From: Nectonema munidae
Taxonomy: Eukaryota > Nematomorpha > Nectonematoida > Nectonematidae
Assembly: GCA_030549495.1 (NCBI GenBank)
Contig: JAUIRK010000855.1
Span: 444,001 to 508,000, forward strand
DNA: 64,000 nt
Direction of reading: 5' to 3'
Shown: piece after piece, positions 1 through 11,129 of the stretch
Layout of the letters: every line of letters begins with the position of its first letter
How positions within the stretch are numbered: position 1 is the stretch's first letter
The notes under the pieces: model-generated
Databases searched by the model: none
Told to the model about the DNA's origin: nothing
Seen by the model: only the letters and a program-made list of their open reading frames with translations
Program-made: the position numbers and the translations under genes

Positions 1-141
1 CACCGATAATTATATTTATTATTTATTTTTAGAATCGTATTACTCAGAAATCTCTAATCAGTAACAAAAATCCTAAATTTGTTATCAATCAGCAAAGTTT
101 TGAATAATGAAGGCCAACTTCATATGCTTACAAAAAGGAAA

Positions 142-383
142 CTCATTTTTTGATTTGATAAACAAGTCAAATTGTAAAATTGATCTTTTAGCCTAATTCT
201 AAAAAAAGAAATAAAGGTATACTGACCAGTTTCAATAAGAGACTGCCTTTCCAGGAAATAAATTTGCTAGTGAACTTGTTAAGAAGGCAGTCTCTTGTCA
301 AAACTGATTGGATACCTTTATCTCTTTTAAAATTGGCCTACTAAATATTGGAAATTTTGTTTGTTTATCAAATTTTCACATGA
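142..383. repeat. Long imperfect inverted repeat (foldback/MITE-like hairpin)
   Basis: Two arms of about 100 bp (142-249 and 284-383) are reverse complements with scattered mismatches, separated by a loop of about 34 bp. The innermost stem pairs AAGAGACTGCCTT with AAGGCAGTCTCTT. The outermost pairs CTCAT with ATGAG, and in between GATAAAC and GTTTATC match. The whole unit folds as one hairpin. It could be a foldback or MITE element, or a transcribed hairpin in an NKAIN intron. No coding capacity and no clear target duplication were found. Confidence 0.75.
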
Positions 384-784
384 GCAATAACATCAAAAAA
401 GCTATACTTATTCAGTATAGATTCGTATTTCTATACATTTTTTGAAATAATTAAAAAATCACACTCCTACATTTAATTGGATGCCGACTCCTCATGGCTC
501 TTCATTCGCACCTTCTTTCTTCCAGATTCGATGAGTTATATCGCTTGAATAAATCAGACTTTTTAGAGGTGTTAGGGCTTCACTCCATGTTATACACACA
601 CTGGACCAAAAGAATCTTCACGCTAGTCCAACTTTTAGAAAAGTCGTGGTATCTTTTTCATGTGCAGTTTTTGGGAGTGCAAAAGTATGAGTGTCAGACG
701 AGGAGAGCTAATTCAATCCTGTTTTCGTTTTTTACCCTTCTATTATTCTTCCATGGGTAATGTTTATTTTGCACTTTATTTTAG

Positions 785-922
785 GTCTGCATCCTTGAAA
801 AGCTTGTTTTCGACTTCCTCGGCTACATGTGGACACTCATCATAACCGACTTCTTCCACTTCGTCATGCTTATTTTCTCGTTCTTTGGAGCGCACCACTA
901 CCGAGTTCCCTACATCTCCTCA
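785..922 (+). CDS. NKAIN: NKAIN homologue, exon with the first conserved membrane region
   Basis: NKAIN proteins are small multi-pass membrane proteins that bind the beta subunit of the Na+/K+-ATPase. This 46-codon, phase-0 exon reads VCILEKLVFDFLGYMWTLII followed by a hydrophobic stretch and HHYRVPYISS. It matches the family signature VFDFLGYxWxPILANFxHI...YR. A pyrimidine-rich acceptor ending in TTTTAG precedes it, and a GTAAAT donor follows at 923. The first exon, encoding the short N-terminal segment, was not found and may lie before the window. The next exon joins in frame. The match to the family is strong, but which NKAIN paralogue it represents is not decidable. Confidence 0.9.
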
Positions 923-2081
923 GTAAATCTTCCTTTGCATAACTTTATTCATACCTGAAATTGGGGGCATATTATAAACATCCTTTTTATGCATCTGATG
1001 TTGTAGTTAACTCCTATGACTCTTAATCAACTAAATTTCCTCTGATTCCATTCAAAATATCTTGCCTCCCCCATTAAGGTCGGATAGCGCGGTGTCAGGC
1101 ATACGGGTTCTGAAGATAATTTCATCCCTTCAGTCAAATGATTTTCATGTCAAGACAAGTCAGTATATTAATTTTAAAATATAAAATTTATTTGTATATT
1201 TTTAATGCGGTTTTCATTTATAACGAATCTGGTGTACGAATTCGAATGCAATGAAGCTAAAATGCGTGCTATTTCTTGATCCTTATTTCTATCCACCATT
1301 CTAGAAGAGCTAGGAGTAGAAGTAGGACCTCAAAAAAGATAATAAAAAGTAATAAACATCTCTTGAAAAAGCTTGTATGAGTAGAATAAAAATTTCATGC
1401 ATACTTAAAATACAAGTTTTATACTGCAAAAGTGTTCTTTCTTTATATAGCGGCCGATGCATATGCGAACAATTTATTTCACGGAAGAACATTTCAAAAG
1501 ACAAATTTCGCTGACATTAACTGATGCTAATTTCTTCATAAACAAAATCTGTCGCGTGAAATCAGCTCTTTACATCACTTTCAGTCAGTTGGGCTCTCTT
1601 TCAAGATTACTCTCATGGAAGGTGAACGGTTAATTCAAGGTCTAACAATAAGAGTGCTACTCATTGATAAGCGCGATTCATCAAGCTATTTCTGATTTTC
1701 TAGCTCTCATATGTTTGATTGCGAAATGCTGAAGAGTAAGATGAATAAATTCCTGCTATCTTTGAATGCCTCGTTATTCTTTACGCTTAAAACCTCTTCT
1801 TTTCCAATTCATCATATCACATAGCGCTCATTACCACTGTAAAATTGCTAAAACACTCCCAGATGTTCATCCAGACTTATCTTTAAAATAACGAAATAAT
1901 TCACAGTACCTGCACTAACTCTAAGTGAACAAATCTTTCCTCTGGTGGAAAAAGTAACTACACTCTCTGTTCTCCAAATGTTTTGTCTTTTAGCTGTGTT
2001 TACAGTAAAACTCAAGTGTTGCCATTTTTCTTTCTTATTGAATTTGACATTTTAATTAACGTGAATATATTTTTTATTTAG
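923..2081 (+). other. NKAIN intron
   Basis: This 1.16-kb intron is bounded by a GTAAAT donor and a TTTTTATTTAG acceptor. I see no coding block or structured repeat inside it. Confidence 0.7.
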
Positions 2082-2162
2082 TACACAATTTGGAACATTG
2101 TTTGGATAGGATGGAACATTTTTCTCATATGTTACTACCTGGAAGTTGGACACCTAAAATCT
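2082..2162 (+). CDS. NKAIN: NKAIN homologue, exon with the second conserved membrane region
   Basis: This 27-codon, phase-0 exon begins YTIWNIVWIGWNIFLICYYL and continues EVGHLKS. It corresponds to the family segment YAxWLVLWxxWNxFxICFYLExGxL. It joins the previous exon in frame across ...YRVPYISS|YTIWNIVW.... The acceptor is TATTTAG and the donor is an excellent GTAAGT at 2163. The downstream intron is about 7.2 kb and carries a hAT element, a repeat ORF and a Tc1 relic. Confidence 0.92.
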
Positions 2163-2751
2163 GTAAGTTTCTTCTTTAAAACTTTGTATTATGTAGGTCT
2201 TTTTTTCGATGGAATATTTGTTGAAGGGAGTCATTATGTAGCGCCCAGCTTTAACGAAGCTGTCTTTATAATGACATGTTTTATCTTTGCTTGTTTCTTG
2301 GGATTATGACCAGTTTTATCAACCAATCAGTGCTTTACTGATTTAACTATGCTTTCAGCATCACAATTATCCAATTCTATTAGTCGCTGATAGGTTGAAA
2401 TCACTTTTTTGCTCGTTATAACTCAAACACCAAGTAACTTTACAATCGGTTTTTCGTTACCTTTGTCTAACAATAGGCTACATTTACCAGAACCAATATC
2501 ACTTTGCAAATCTTTTTCAAAGTAAGGGCTATATCGCTCTCTTGGAGATTGAAGTATTTCAATGTATGGGTGTCGAATGTCAATATGTATGCTAGAATAT
2601 ATCAGGGGCTCACATCCTCAAAATTGAGGGGGGAGTGGGCGAACTTTTTTTTATAATTTTCAAAATTTATTATAAAAGAACTTTTGTCCAATAAATCATA
2701 ACTGGACTGATTTTATCAACTAAATGCATTGATTGCATCAACCTTCTAGCT

Positions 2752-4109
2752 CAGTGGTTTTCAAACTGGAATCTTTTGTGCAGCGACTAAGTTTCATAGG
2801 GATCGAGAAGGGGACACTGAGTGAATCGTTTTGCGCAAAATATTTCACCCATATTTGGTCATTTGCCAATAAGTCACATTTAAAAAGAATGAATAAGTTA
2901 GTTTTTGAATTGAGTACTATTTTTTTCTTTTATTTCTTTTCGGGTCTAATTTGTAAATGTGCAGTTTTCTTACTGGCTAAAAAAATATGAGGACTCACAC
3001 TTGAAATTTCGTTTTACTGCATTAACGTCCTGTGGGGAAGTCGAACATAAGTGTCCTTTGTGTTCTGAAGAGTTAGCATCCACTTTTCTAAAGCCCGTCA
3101 AGAGAAGCTTGCGCTGGTAGTGAAGCACTTGAGTTCAGTAAACTAAATTATTGACTGAACGAGCGCACAAATTCATGTTTGATAAATAACATAGGAATGT
3201 TTTTGCAAAATATTAAGTATGGTTCGAAAAGTTTCATTGTCAAAAAGTCCCACAACATAGGAGAACAGTTGATATTACCTTGCTGAAAGTTCTGAAGTTG
3301 TATAGTTGAAGCATATCTTCCTATCAAACGATGCCGTTAGAGGCTAATAGAAGAGATGTCTGTTGACATGTCAGGTGTGATTTTATTGATTCGGAATTCC
3401 ATTTTCAACTTTTTTCTTCAGATTGATGCTGCAAACTCATCTCAGCCTGGTAGACAATTTTTTATTTTGCGAAGCTCAGCATTAGAACAACTGCAAGAGA
3501 AACATTTGATAAAGTGATAATTTTTTTTACAGCGCATGGTATTAAGGCGGAATCTGGCTAAGCAAAAATCTGCAGATATAATTGGTACTCACTGCATCGA
3601 GCTAAGAAATTTCTCCTTATTTTCCTAAGCTACAAAAATTATCAATTTATCAAATGCCAGTTTATAATCTCGATAGGTAATCTGGCCTGAAAAGACTTTT
3701 TAATTCAAGAACAGTTTATTGATTTGATTAATGATTTAGGAGGTGCAAAATACGTTTTTCTCAAATATCTCATAGCGATTTTTCGATTGAAATGTGGGAG
3801 TCCTATGCTGATGTTGCAAAGATTGCTCTGATTCTATTTGCCACTACATACGAGTGTGAGCAAGCGTTTTCCATGTCACTTGCCATTGAAACCAAATCCC
3901 GAAACAGATGGGAAGTGAGTAATGATATGAGAGTTGCATTGGCCAAATTTAGACAAACTAGTTTAGACAAGGCAGATGCATCCATCACAGTGAGATTTGG
4001 ATTACAGTAGTTTATATGATGATTTATTTTTTTAATGAGACCCCGAGCTATTAAAAAATTATAGTTAGACCGCTATGCCAAAATTTTTTAGAAAGTTTGT
4101 GAACAACTC
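2752..4109 (+). mobile_element. hAT transposon relic (Tip100/ZBED5-like ends) with target duplication
   Basis: The left end reads CAGTGGTTTTCAAACTGG, the classic hAT/Tip100-type terminal repeat. The right end, read inward, is GAGTTGTTCACAAACTTT, matching at 12 of 18 positions. The flanking 8-mers are TTCTAGCT (2744-2751) and TTCAAGCT (4110-4117), which agree at 7 of 8, as expected of an aged 8-bp hAT target duplication. The element is 1358 bp and so internally shortened compared with full hAT transposons. Its only readable coding remnant is the C-terminal dimerisation segment near 3.8-4.0 kb. It sits inside the NKAIN intron. Confidence 0.75.
3792..4010 (+). pseudogene. hAT transposase C-terminal dimerisation fragment (ZBED5-like)
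   Basis: The frame reads ...IALILFATTYECEQAFSMSL followed by KSRNRWEVSNDMRVALAKF. This corresponds to the hATC dimerisation motif of ZBED5/SCAND3-like transposases (FPTTYLCExxFSxxxxIKxKxRNRL...DMRVAL). An in-frame stop lies about 60 bp upstream, and the DDE core is not readable, so this is a decayed remnant. It lies inside the bounded hAT element and ends about 100 bp before its right terminus, as expected for the C-terminus of the transposase. Confidence 0.75.
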
Positions 4110-4339
4110 TTCAAGCTCAACAAGGGAACAAAATCATTCATATATGACAAAAAGTCACAAAAAAAAATTTTTTGTTTGGTGACTGGACTTTTTTAACAAA
4201 AGTTAAACATATCTGGTTTGCTGAGTTCAAATTTATAGTTCTTTTATCTTTATCAGGCCAGATTTTTTGTCTGAGTAAGATTGAAGTTATAGGTAGTGAA
4301 CACATAAACTCTCTTTTAAATACTTAAAAATTTCTTGAT

Positions 4340-5674
4340 TTTACACCCCAAGATTTTCAGGAAATCGATGCAAATGACCATGCCAAAAATGCATTTTGAT
4401 GCTCATGTTAGCTCCAAGCAAGAAGCCATCAATTTGCCTACAATACTTGTATAGCTCTTATCTCTGTAATTTCCAAGAAAATTTTCTACAATCTTCGAAA
4501 ACGCTGAAGCTTCAACATTAGTCATAGTTTTTATGAACTTTTTGTCTTTTAAAAGTAAGTGAATCTGTGGCCCATCAAAAATTCCTGCTTTGAGTTTTTC
4601 ACTTGTTAAGCTTTTACGAACTGTTTCATCAATCCAAGCTTGATATGTAAAGAGGAAATAGTATTTTTCTTTGTTAACTAATGCTTCTTCAATTTGCTTA
4701 AAAATCTTGCTTCTTTTCTCTTCTAATCTTGGCTCCCAACTTTTTTTGATATCATGATTTGCTCGATCTCTACTATTCCACATACGCAGGAATATTTAGT
4801 ATAACCTTGCTGATGTCCCATTAATAAATTAATAACTTTTAAGTCAACGCATATTTTTCCTTAAGAGTTGTAGAATGACCTACAGGTACAAAACCAAAGA
4901 TGTTACCGTTAAACACACTTTAAAGCTACGTTTAGAGCTGTCTATAAAGAGACGCCATTCTTCTGACCTGCCTATTCTTCAATTCCAAGTTGTTTAAGGA
5001 GTCCAACAACATCGAAACAAAAAACTAAGTTATTTTCTTTTTTAAAAAAAGGAAGAAACTCTTCATGGCGATTGCGATAAAATATTATATGAACAGATTT
5101 TTGTAAAAGATTTTTTTCTTCCAATCTAGAAGCTAAGGGTTCAGCTGAATTTTTTGGTAAATTTAAATCACGAACTAAATCGTTTAACTCCATTTGAGAA
5201 AAAAGTTGAGGTTTTGATTCAAAGTAATTTTCATCTTCAGGTAAAGAATCTTGACTATTTTATGTATCGATTTCAGGCAAATCGCTGAAAATTGGAACTT
5301 CAAATCCTTCGTTGTGTGGAACTGGTCTAATAGCAGAATCCAGATTTGCGTAGCAAAGTGCTTTTTTATTTTTCCCATTTATTTCTTTCAAGTCATCTAC
5401 ATGATTTTTGATCCTCGCCATATCATTGGAATTGCGAACCTCATTTTTTTCTTTTCCCTTTTGTCCACTGTCTTAAATGTTCTGTACATAATTTACAAAC
5501 AATATGAGGCGCCCAAGTTTTGTCCTGATCACCTAGTCTAATTTTGAAATATGCTAAATAGGCTTTTTGGACAAAAGGAGAAATATTTTTCCGATTTTCA
5601 GGTAACGTGTATTCTCCACATATATAACAAAATAAGTTAGGAGAATCTAAATAAAAACTAAAAATATAATACAA
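4340..5674 (-). pseudogene. Decayed copy 1 of an unnamed multi-copy invertebrate ORF family
   Basis: Reading the minus strand from 5674 downward gives, in order: a Cys-rich N-terminus (CYICGEYTLPENRKNISPF, then CKLCTEHLRQW), an RPVPH block near 5300, ELNDLVRDLNLPKNSAEPLA, FYRNRHEEFLPFF, a WNSRDRANH block, KLKAGIFDGPQI, NFLGNYRDKSYTS and finally SIKMHFW...RFPENLG near 4360. I recognise the series as an uncharacterised protein repeated many times in aphid, hydra and other invertebrate genomes. It is broken into several frames and the central part is poorly preserved. A mobile origin is likely from copy number, but I cannot name a transposon superfamily and saw no terminal repeats. A second copy lies at 13.65-14.34 kb. 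Confidence 0.7.
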
Positions 5675-5679
5675 ATTTA

Positions 5680-6684
5680 TTTAAAAAATAAAATAAATTC
5701 TTCATTACTTTTATTTGAACTGATTGTTTTGCTTTGTAAAAAAAGTAAAAAAAAATTAAATTTAAACTTATATATAAATAATGCAAAAATATTTTTTAAA
5801 TTATATATATCTTAAAAAAGTTTATAGAACACGTGGTTATAGGCTAAAAAATTTTAAATGCGGCCTGATAAACAAAAATGTATATAATATTTGCTTTAAA
5901 AAAATGATGCTCATAATTTATAGATCCCTACTCATCAGATGTAATTAAGTCTTTATCCCTCCTTATTGAAATTTACCAGTTATTGAAACGGATGGTCACA
6001 GTCTATCTGTATAGTCTATCGCTAGATGTCCTATACTTTAACCAAGTGAAGGTTTTATATCATGACTAAAAATGATCTCTTTTGTAAATCTTTATTAAGC
6101 AGCATTTTTGGTAGAGCCAATTTTATATTTGGTGTTCGAAGTTAAAAATGTCTTTGTCTTATAAACACCATATGGAAAGGTTTGTATTAGAAGACTCATT
6201 TGCAATACAGTCAGGACAACCCCGCTATCTGATACAATATTTATTGATTAGGAGCTAAATGGTTTTTCTCAGCTTCTCATCTCAATGATTGTCAACAAAT
6301 TATTTGAAAATATATTTAGGACATGGGTCTATGAATTGACTGACATGCATGTAACCGTTAATTTAAATTTGGCCCTTTTAAATAGAAATTAAAGGTTTAA
6401 AATTTTTAGAAATATTCTCAAACCTTAAATTTATATAAATGAGCCATTCCATTCCCTAAGATGCGCTATAAACTAAGTTTTATTAACAAAATTTTAAGCA
6501 AAGTGTAAAAACATTGCCAACTATCCAAAGCAATCTTGATAAAAAAACTAAAACATTAAATAAAATGATTAGCTAAGAATGATGAAGATGCTATATATTT
6601 CATTTCTGGATTTGAGACTTGATTGTTTAAATTTGCCCCTCCCTTGCCACCTCTTATCGACAGGCCTGATTACAGTAATTAATA
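5680..6684. other. AT-rich intronic DNA without recognised features
   Basis: The stretch holds only AT-rich sequence and homopolymer runs. I saw no ORF, terminal repeat or splice-bounded block I can support. Confidence 0.5.
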
Positions 6685-6900
6685 GGCATAAACATGTTAA
6701 GCTCTAAATTATAGAGTTTTTATATAGTTAGTTATGTGCTATAAAAATAGTCGCCTCGCTCAAAAATGCATGGGCTCTTATTCAAATGCCTGGCTTGGCT
6801 GGCTACATTAGTGCCTCTGATCAAATATAGATTAAATTTGCATTATTATAACAAAGAAGTAGACGTTAATAAAAAAAAAATAGATTTTAAATATTCATTC
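6685..6900 (+). repeat. Dispersed repeat, copy 1 (partner at 49.7 kb)
   Basis: A block containing TTAAGCTCTAAATTATAGAG, then TATGTGCTATAAAAATAG and later AATAGATTTTAAATAT recurs in the same order at 49705-49850. There the blocks read TTAAGCTATAAATTATAGAG, TATGTGTTATAAAAAAAATA and AATAGATTTAAAAAT. The shared order over some 150-200 bp is unlikely to be chance even in AT-rich DNA. No coding content is seen. Confidence 0.5.
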
Positions 6901-7082
6901 TAAGACTTAACCTTAAAACAAGAACAGTAGTATCGATATAATCTACTCAGAAGACAAACAAGTCTAATAAATACTATAAAAAGATATATAATTCAGAAAA
7001 TTGAAAATTCTTGGGGGGAGAATGGATGAAAGGCTTTTTGGCGCCTTGAATTCACATGAAGGAGGAAGCGTGGGCCCCCGGA

Positions 7083-7190
7083 TCTGCGTCCCTGGTATGT
7101 ATGTATAAGTATATATGTTTTCGTATCTATTCATATGTATGTATATATGTATGTTGAGATGTTTTTGTATCAAGAATGTCAATAAATGTA
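7083..7190. repeat. Degenerate TATG/TATA simple-sequence tract
   Basis: A run of imperfect GTATGTAT and ATATATGT units spans about 100 bp. A similar tract lies at about 59.06-59.19 kb. Confidence 0.7.
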
Positions 7191-8089
7191 TGTACTGACT
7201 CTAATACTATCACTAATGACAATTCTACCCTAACCCTAACCCTATCTTACCCGTCCCAATTAGAAATTGGTTGAGCACCTGTCAAGTATATTATGCAAAT
7301 TGAGGAAAAAATTTGAATTGTCAAAATGAGCGGCAGAATGGACATACGACATTTTTTACATAATTTCACAGAGTGTTGCACTTTTGAATGGTACGATGAA
7401 ACACGCCAAAGCTGCTATGTCTTAGACTAAGAAGACGCATCTGTGCTGTTCTTTTTACAACAAAAAGGAAACAAAGAATACGCTTTTCTAAAAAGCAATT
7501 TACAGAAATATTTGGACAAAATGAGAGTGCCATTTTACTCTACTTGGTTGGCTCAAGAAATCGGCGAATAATAAAAATGGCCGATTGAACAAAAATAAGC
7601 CGCTACCGAAGCCGATGTAATCCAACTGAATGTTCACAACACTTCAGAATGCGCAAGAACTTTGAAGAGTGTTGTTCACAACTTATTTATATTCTCCTTC
7701 AATCAAAAATCATATATCGTACAAGAACGAAATGAAATATAAAGTTCAATTACTGCATTTTTGGTTCTGCATTAAATATGTCTACTATTATTTGGGAAGC
7801 ACTTTTTCTTTATCTCTACGCCTTTTTCAAAATATCAAGATTTGGCAGCCATTTTTAAATAGAGGTTTGACTAAATACATATTGAATTTTATTTAGAAGT
7901 GTTCGTTTTTGAATTTTATATTCTAGAGGATATAATATACAGGTCTTATATAGCCTTTTGCTAAGGGGTTCATACACCAGAATTAGTTTGACAAGACAGT
8001 GCATTAACATTGGTCAAACAATTTAGAAGGTATGCTGTTTTTAATATTAGAAATAAAAGTGCATTTCGCACAGCTTGCAATCTTGATGA

Positions 8090-8725
8090 TTGAAATAGGT
8101 AAAAGGCGAACTCAAGTCCCTCCATCACATCAAAGCTTGTCTCATACGCTTATCTTTTGAATAGCGATTAGCATCCCTTTCTTGGAACATTCTAGCTTCC
8201 ACTCTGTCCTTCAGAATTGCTCCAATCCGTTCAGCGGGGTTTAAGTCTGGTGAATTTCGAGGCCATTCACTTCGTTCGAAGAAATCAATCGCATAGCTCT
8301 TCATCGCATATTGCTTCTTATTTCCTCAAAAGCATGAAGCACTGTCGTGGAGAAAACTCAGTATTTTTAGGCCTCTCCGAAAGCGAGCTCTCGCTCAAAC
8401 CTTAAGCAGTTCTTGGCGTTCGGTTTCGTCAATCTCTTCCACGCTTAAAGCCCAGATTCTGAAATTATGAAATTAGGCTTTCAAGTTGCATTAACCCATT
8501 AAGTACCATAGAAATCAGACGATATCTAAAAAACGCAAACGATTTATATTCAAAGTCATTGAAAAAACAGACGAGGATGAAATAATCGAAGAAGTAAATC
8601 CCGATTCACAGACTTTCCTCTTATTTCTCCTTCTTCCGGTTATCAGTGACCCAACGCTCACTTCGGCCAAGCATGTTGGCGATCCATTTCCGTGTAAAAA
8701 AGGAGCTCCAGCTTTCATGGTCTCA
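8090..8725 (-). pseudogene. Tc1/mariner transposase relic
   Basis: On the minus strand, 8643-8699 reads FTRKWIANMLGRSERWVTD, an N-terminal helix-turn-helix-like segment. Further on, 8205-8267 reads EWPRNSPDLNPAERIGAIL followed by KDRVEARMFQERDANRY. The latter is the hallmark Tc1/mariner motif WPxxSPDLNPxExxxxxLK that contains the last catalytic acid. LHDSASCF just before it fits the second catalytic Asp region (DxAxxH/S). The two parts lie in different frames with the middle missing or decayed, so the copy is dead. It lies in the long NKAIN intron, antisense to the gene. Confidence 0.75.
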
Positions 8726-8828
8726 CGGTACACACTTTTCCCGGATTCTGCCCACAACACTAATATCTTCACTGCCTCCAATTTTGAATGCCGTAAAAGG
8801 AATCCTTTAAACAAAATATATTTATATC

Positions 8829-8973
8829 TTTTCAAGTTCAAATTGGCACTAAACAAATTTAAATTGCTACTAAGAATATTAAATGATTTTGTTTGTTAAT
8901 ATTTAAAATATTTTAAGATTTACTTCCATTTATTTTGATCAAGGTATATACATTTTCAAGTTCAAATTGGCAC
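8829..8973 (+). repeat. Pair of 21-bp direct repeats 124 bp apart
   Basis: The string TTTTCAAGTTCAAATTGGCA plus a following C occurs at 8829-8849 and again at 8953-8973, both times preceded by a TATA-rich stretch. The pair lies just upstream of the Tc1/mariner relic in that element's orientation. It may be subterminal repeats of the element or an unrelated duplication. Confidence 0.6.
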
Positions 8974-9401
8974 AAGGAACGGCATTTTTTCAGCAAGTTT
9001 TTGTTTCACTTCATTTTTAATAATTGCCCATATGTTTTCTATAGAATTCAATATTGTTTCGATTGTGGAATGGCAGGGAGCATTATCTAAAACATTCTAT
9101 ATACATTTTATTGTTTTCTCCTTGCCCCTAGCAAAATGTTGTTTACCAACCTGAACATACCTTTGTAAATACATCTCGAACATAACACATACTTCCAGAA
9201 TAATTAGTAAATTTCATCTCTTTTTAAGTTTTATCATACTCGCCTCAATTAGGACATTTTTAGCCTTCCCCGTCATCCATCTTTCTTTTCATGCAGCACA
9301 ACATTCTTTTCAAGTTGCGCTCTTTCCTGGCCCACTACTGAATTTTGGGGCTGCTTCTGAATTCTGATATACCATGCATTGTAATGTTTTTTTACGAACA
9401 G

Positions 9402-9620
9402 GTTCCTTCCATACTCGACTTCGATGTTGGAGGGCACAGCTGGTGGAAGGATTACGGTCCAGGCTGTCAGGGCGCCTTTTTGGTCGACTCCAAGACGAAT
9501 TTCTCTTCGCTTCTCTCGCCACAACAAATGAACCAAAGCCACAGTTACTCCTCAACGTCTTGTCTCATAAACTACAAGTCCATCGAAGTTTCTCAATGTG
9601 GTCTTCAGCTCTTTTTCTCT
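9402..9620 (+). CDS. NKAIN: NKAIN homologue, exon with the SWW...HGPGC and Cys/Tyr signature
   Basis: This 73-codon, phase-0 exon begins VPSILDFDVGGHSWWKDYGP, continues GCQGAFLVD, and ends with SCLINYKSIEVSQCGLQLFF plus S. It matches the family block LLTFNxSxHRSWWxEHGPGC...CxINYxYxEVxHCxLQI that forms the extracellular loop and the start of the last membrane helix. The acceptor is ACGAACAG with pyrimidines upstream, and the donor GTAAAC is at 9621. It joins both neighbouring exons in frame. The central SSLLSPQQMNQSHSYSS is longer and more Ser/Gln-rich than in the vertebrate proteins. Confidence 0.92.
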
Positions 9621-10798
9621 GTAAACTTCAACATATTTGCTCTATCATAAGACATGCATCAATCCAAGCTATCGGCGGAAAAAAGGAAAATATTTAAATG
9701 CATTTTTTTACGCTGAAGCGATGCACAACACTTTCTTCATTTTTGCACTTGTACATTCAACATCTCCCCAACCCTAGCCCTGTATGCACTTTTCGAGTCA
9801 AAAGCGTCGCTTACTTTTAAAAATTGCTTTCTGACCGGCTACTTACGCTCCTAATGAAATAGCATGATGTAGAGGGACAAAAAGAACAAAAATTGCTCAA
9901 CAAATGTCGGATCATCTAATGCTGAACATGTCAGCTAGAATCTGTAGGAGTAAAGCATGGAGCTGGTGAATACAATATTTTGAAACAATATACTGTTTTT
10001 GGTTAGCTTTACCTTTAGCACTACTTTTATCAAGCTTGAATTATTTCAAAAATTACAAAGTGTTAAAATTTTATTATTTTTGCATTGCTGACTACAAATT
10101 AAACGATCTTAATCAAATAAAGTATTTATTTAAAAAGTGTACTAATGGAGACATTGGAAAATAATTGAATATTTATGGCTTTTTCCCTTAGGAAAAACAA
10201 ATATTTAAAAGAACAAGCAAAACATATGTGCAACAAGCTTTTTTATTTTCTTTATAAAATAGAAGATATACTCACATAAATATAATTTTTTAATAAGAAA
10301 ATATATAATAAAAAAAAATTGATTAAACGAAAATATATTCTAAATAATAATCGATAAAGTTTTGACGCGTTACAAAAACGGTTCAATCTTTATACTACAT
10401 TGATACATTGAGTGTACATCACCATCAAACGAGGCTCTTGATTGCCAATAGCAATAACACGAAAGTGTATTCCTTGCTAGTTTTATATAGCAATAAAATG
10501 ATAAAAGATATAGCGGTTGCGGTAGAGTTAGTAGTATGCTTGCATCAATCTTTGCTGTCGTGACTTGGGCTCTCGGCTAAGCACCTCAGAAAAGAGGAAC
10601 TTAGATAGGTAAGTTACCTAAAGAAATGACATGTCACTCTTCAACTAAAATGCAGAAAGAGTTGACTCATAAATTTCACCAGAAAAGAATTGAAGGAGCG
10701 ACATCACATTTGTATACAAGAGAGGCATGTGAATGGAAAGCAGTCATTTGCACACATTCGACATCTGTTAATGATTTGATTTCACTCATTCTATATAG
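9621..10798 (+). other. NKAIN intron
   Basis: AT-rich sequence between a GTAAAC donor and a CTATATAG acceptor, with no repeat or coding block recognised. Confidence 0.5.
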
Positions 10799-10945
10799 GC
10801 GAGAGAATATGTGGGATTTGTAGCAGAATCACACGTATCTTTTAGCAAATATTTTGATGAAGCTTTTGGCTGTTTTTACTTGTCATCTTACTCAGACTCG
10901 CCCGAAGCCTTTGTGAATCCGTACTCAGCCCCTGAAAATTTGGAA
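10799..10945 (+). CDS. NKAIN: Probable NKAIN exon (last membrane segment and start of the C-terminal tail)
   Basis: After an acceptor ATATAG at 10797-10798, the phase-0 frame reads AREYVGFVAESHVSFSKYFD, then EAFGCFYLSSYSDSPEAF. Phase 0 is what the preceding exon requires. GFVAESHVSF...FDE can be aligned with the family's LxGFVxACYVxxxFxEEEDSFDFIGGFD, though weakly and without the FDFIGGFD motif. GC content is raised relative to its surroundings, as in the other exons. The 3' boundary is uncertain: GTGAAT (near 10911) and GTACTC (near 10920) are possible donors, and the frame stays open to 11128. It could belong to a diverged tail or to a different transcript. Confidence 0.45.
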
Positions 10946-11129
10946 ATGATTAAAAAAGAAAATATTTTGCGCATTTGTTATAAAAACTGCCATCCCTCAA
11001 ATATAAGACATGGTAGTTTTTCCACTCTCCCCTTCTCCCAAATTCAAATATTTCTCTCCACAGAGTTTGCTCAAAATCGTAGGACGCTCAACTCTTCCTC
11101 CTTTAATTGGGTATCAAAAAGAGGGTGAA

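Noticed and set aside
2604-2640. CAGGGGCTCACATCC, a possible hAT-like end
   Set aside because: No matching opposite end or duplication was found within several kilobases.
3039-3110. Possible small RNA or exon in a GC-richer patch
   Set aside because: It lies inside the bounded hAT element and shows no structure of its own.
7228-7246. CCCTAACCCTAACCCT, resembling an interstitial telomere repeat
   Set aside because: Only about two and a half units, with no flanking array. Most arthropods use TTAGG, so this is probably chance or a repair scar.
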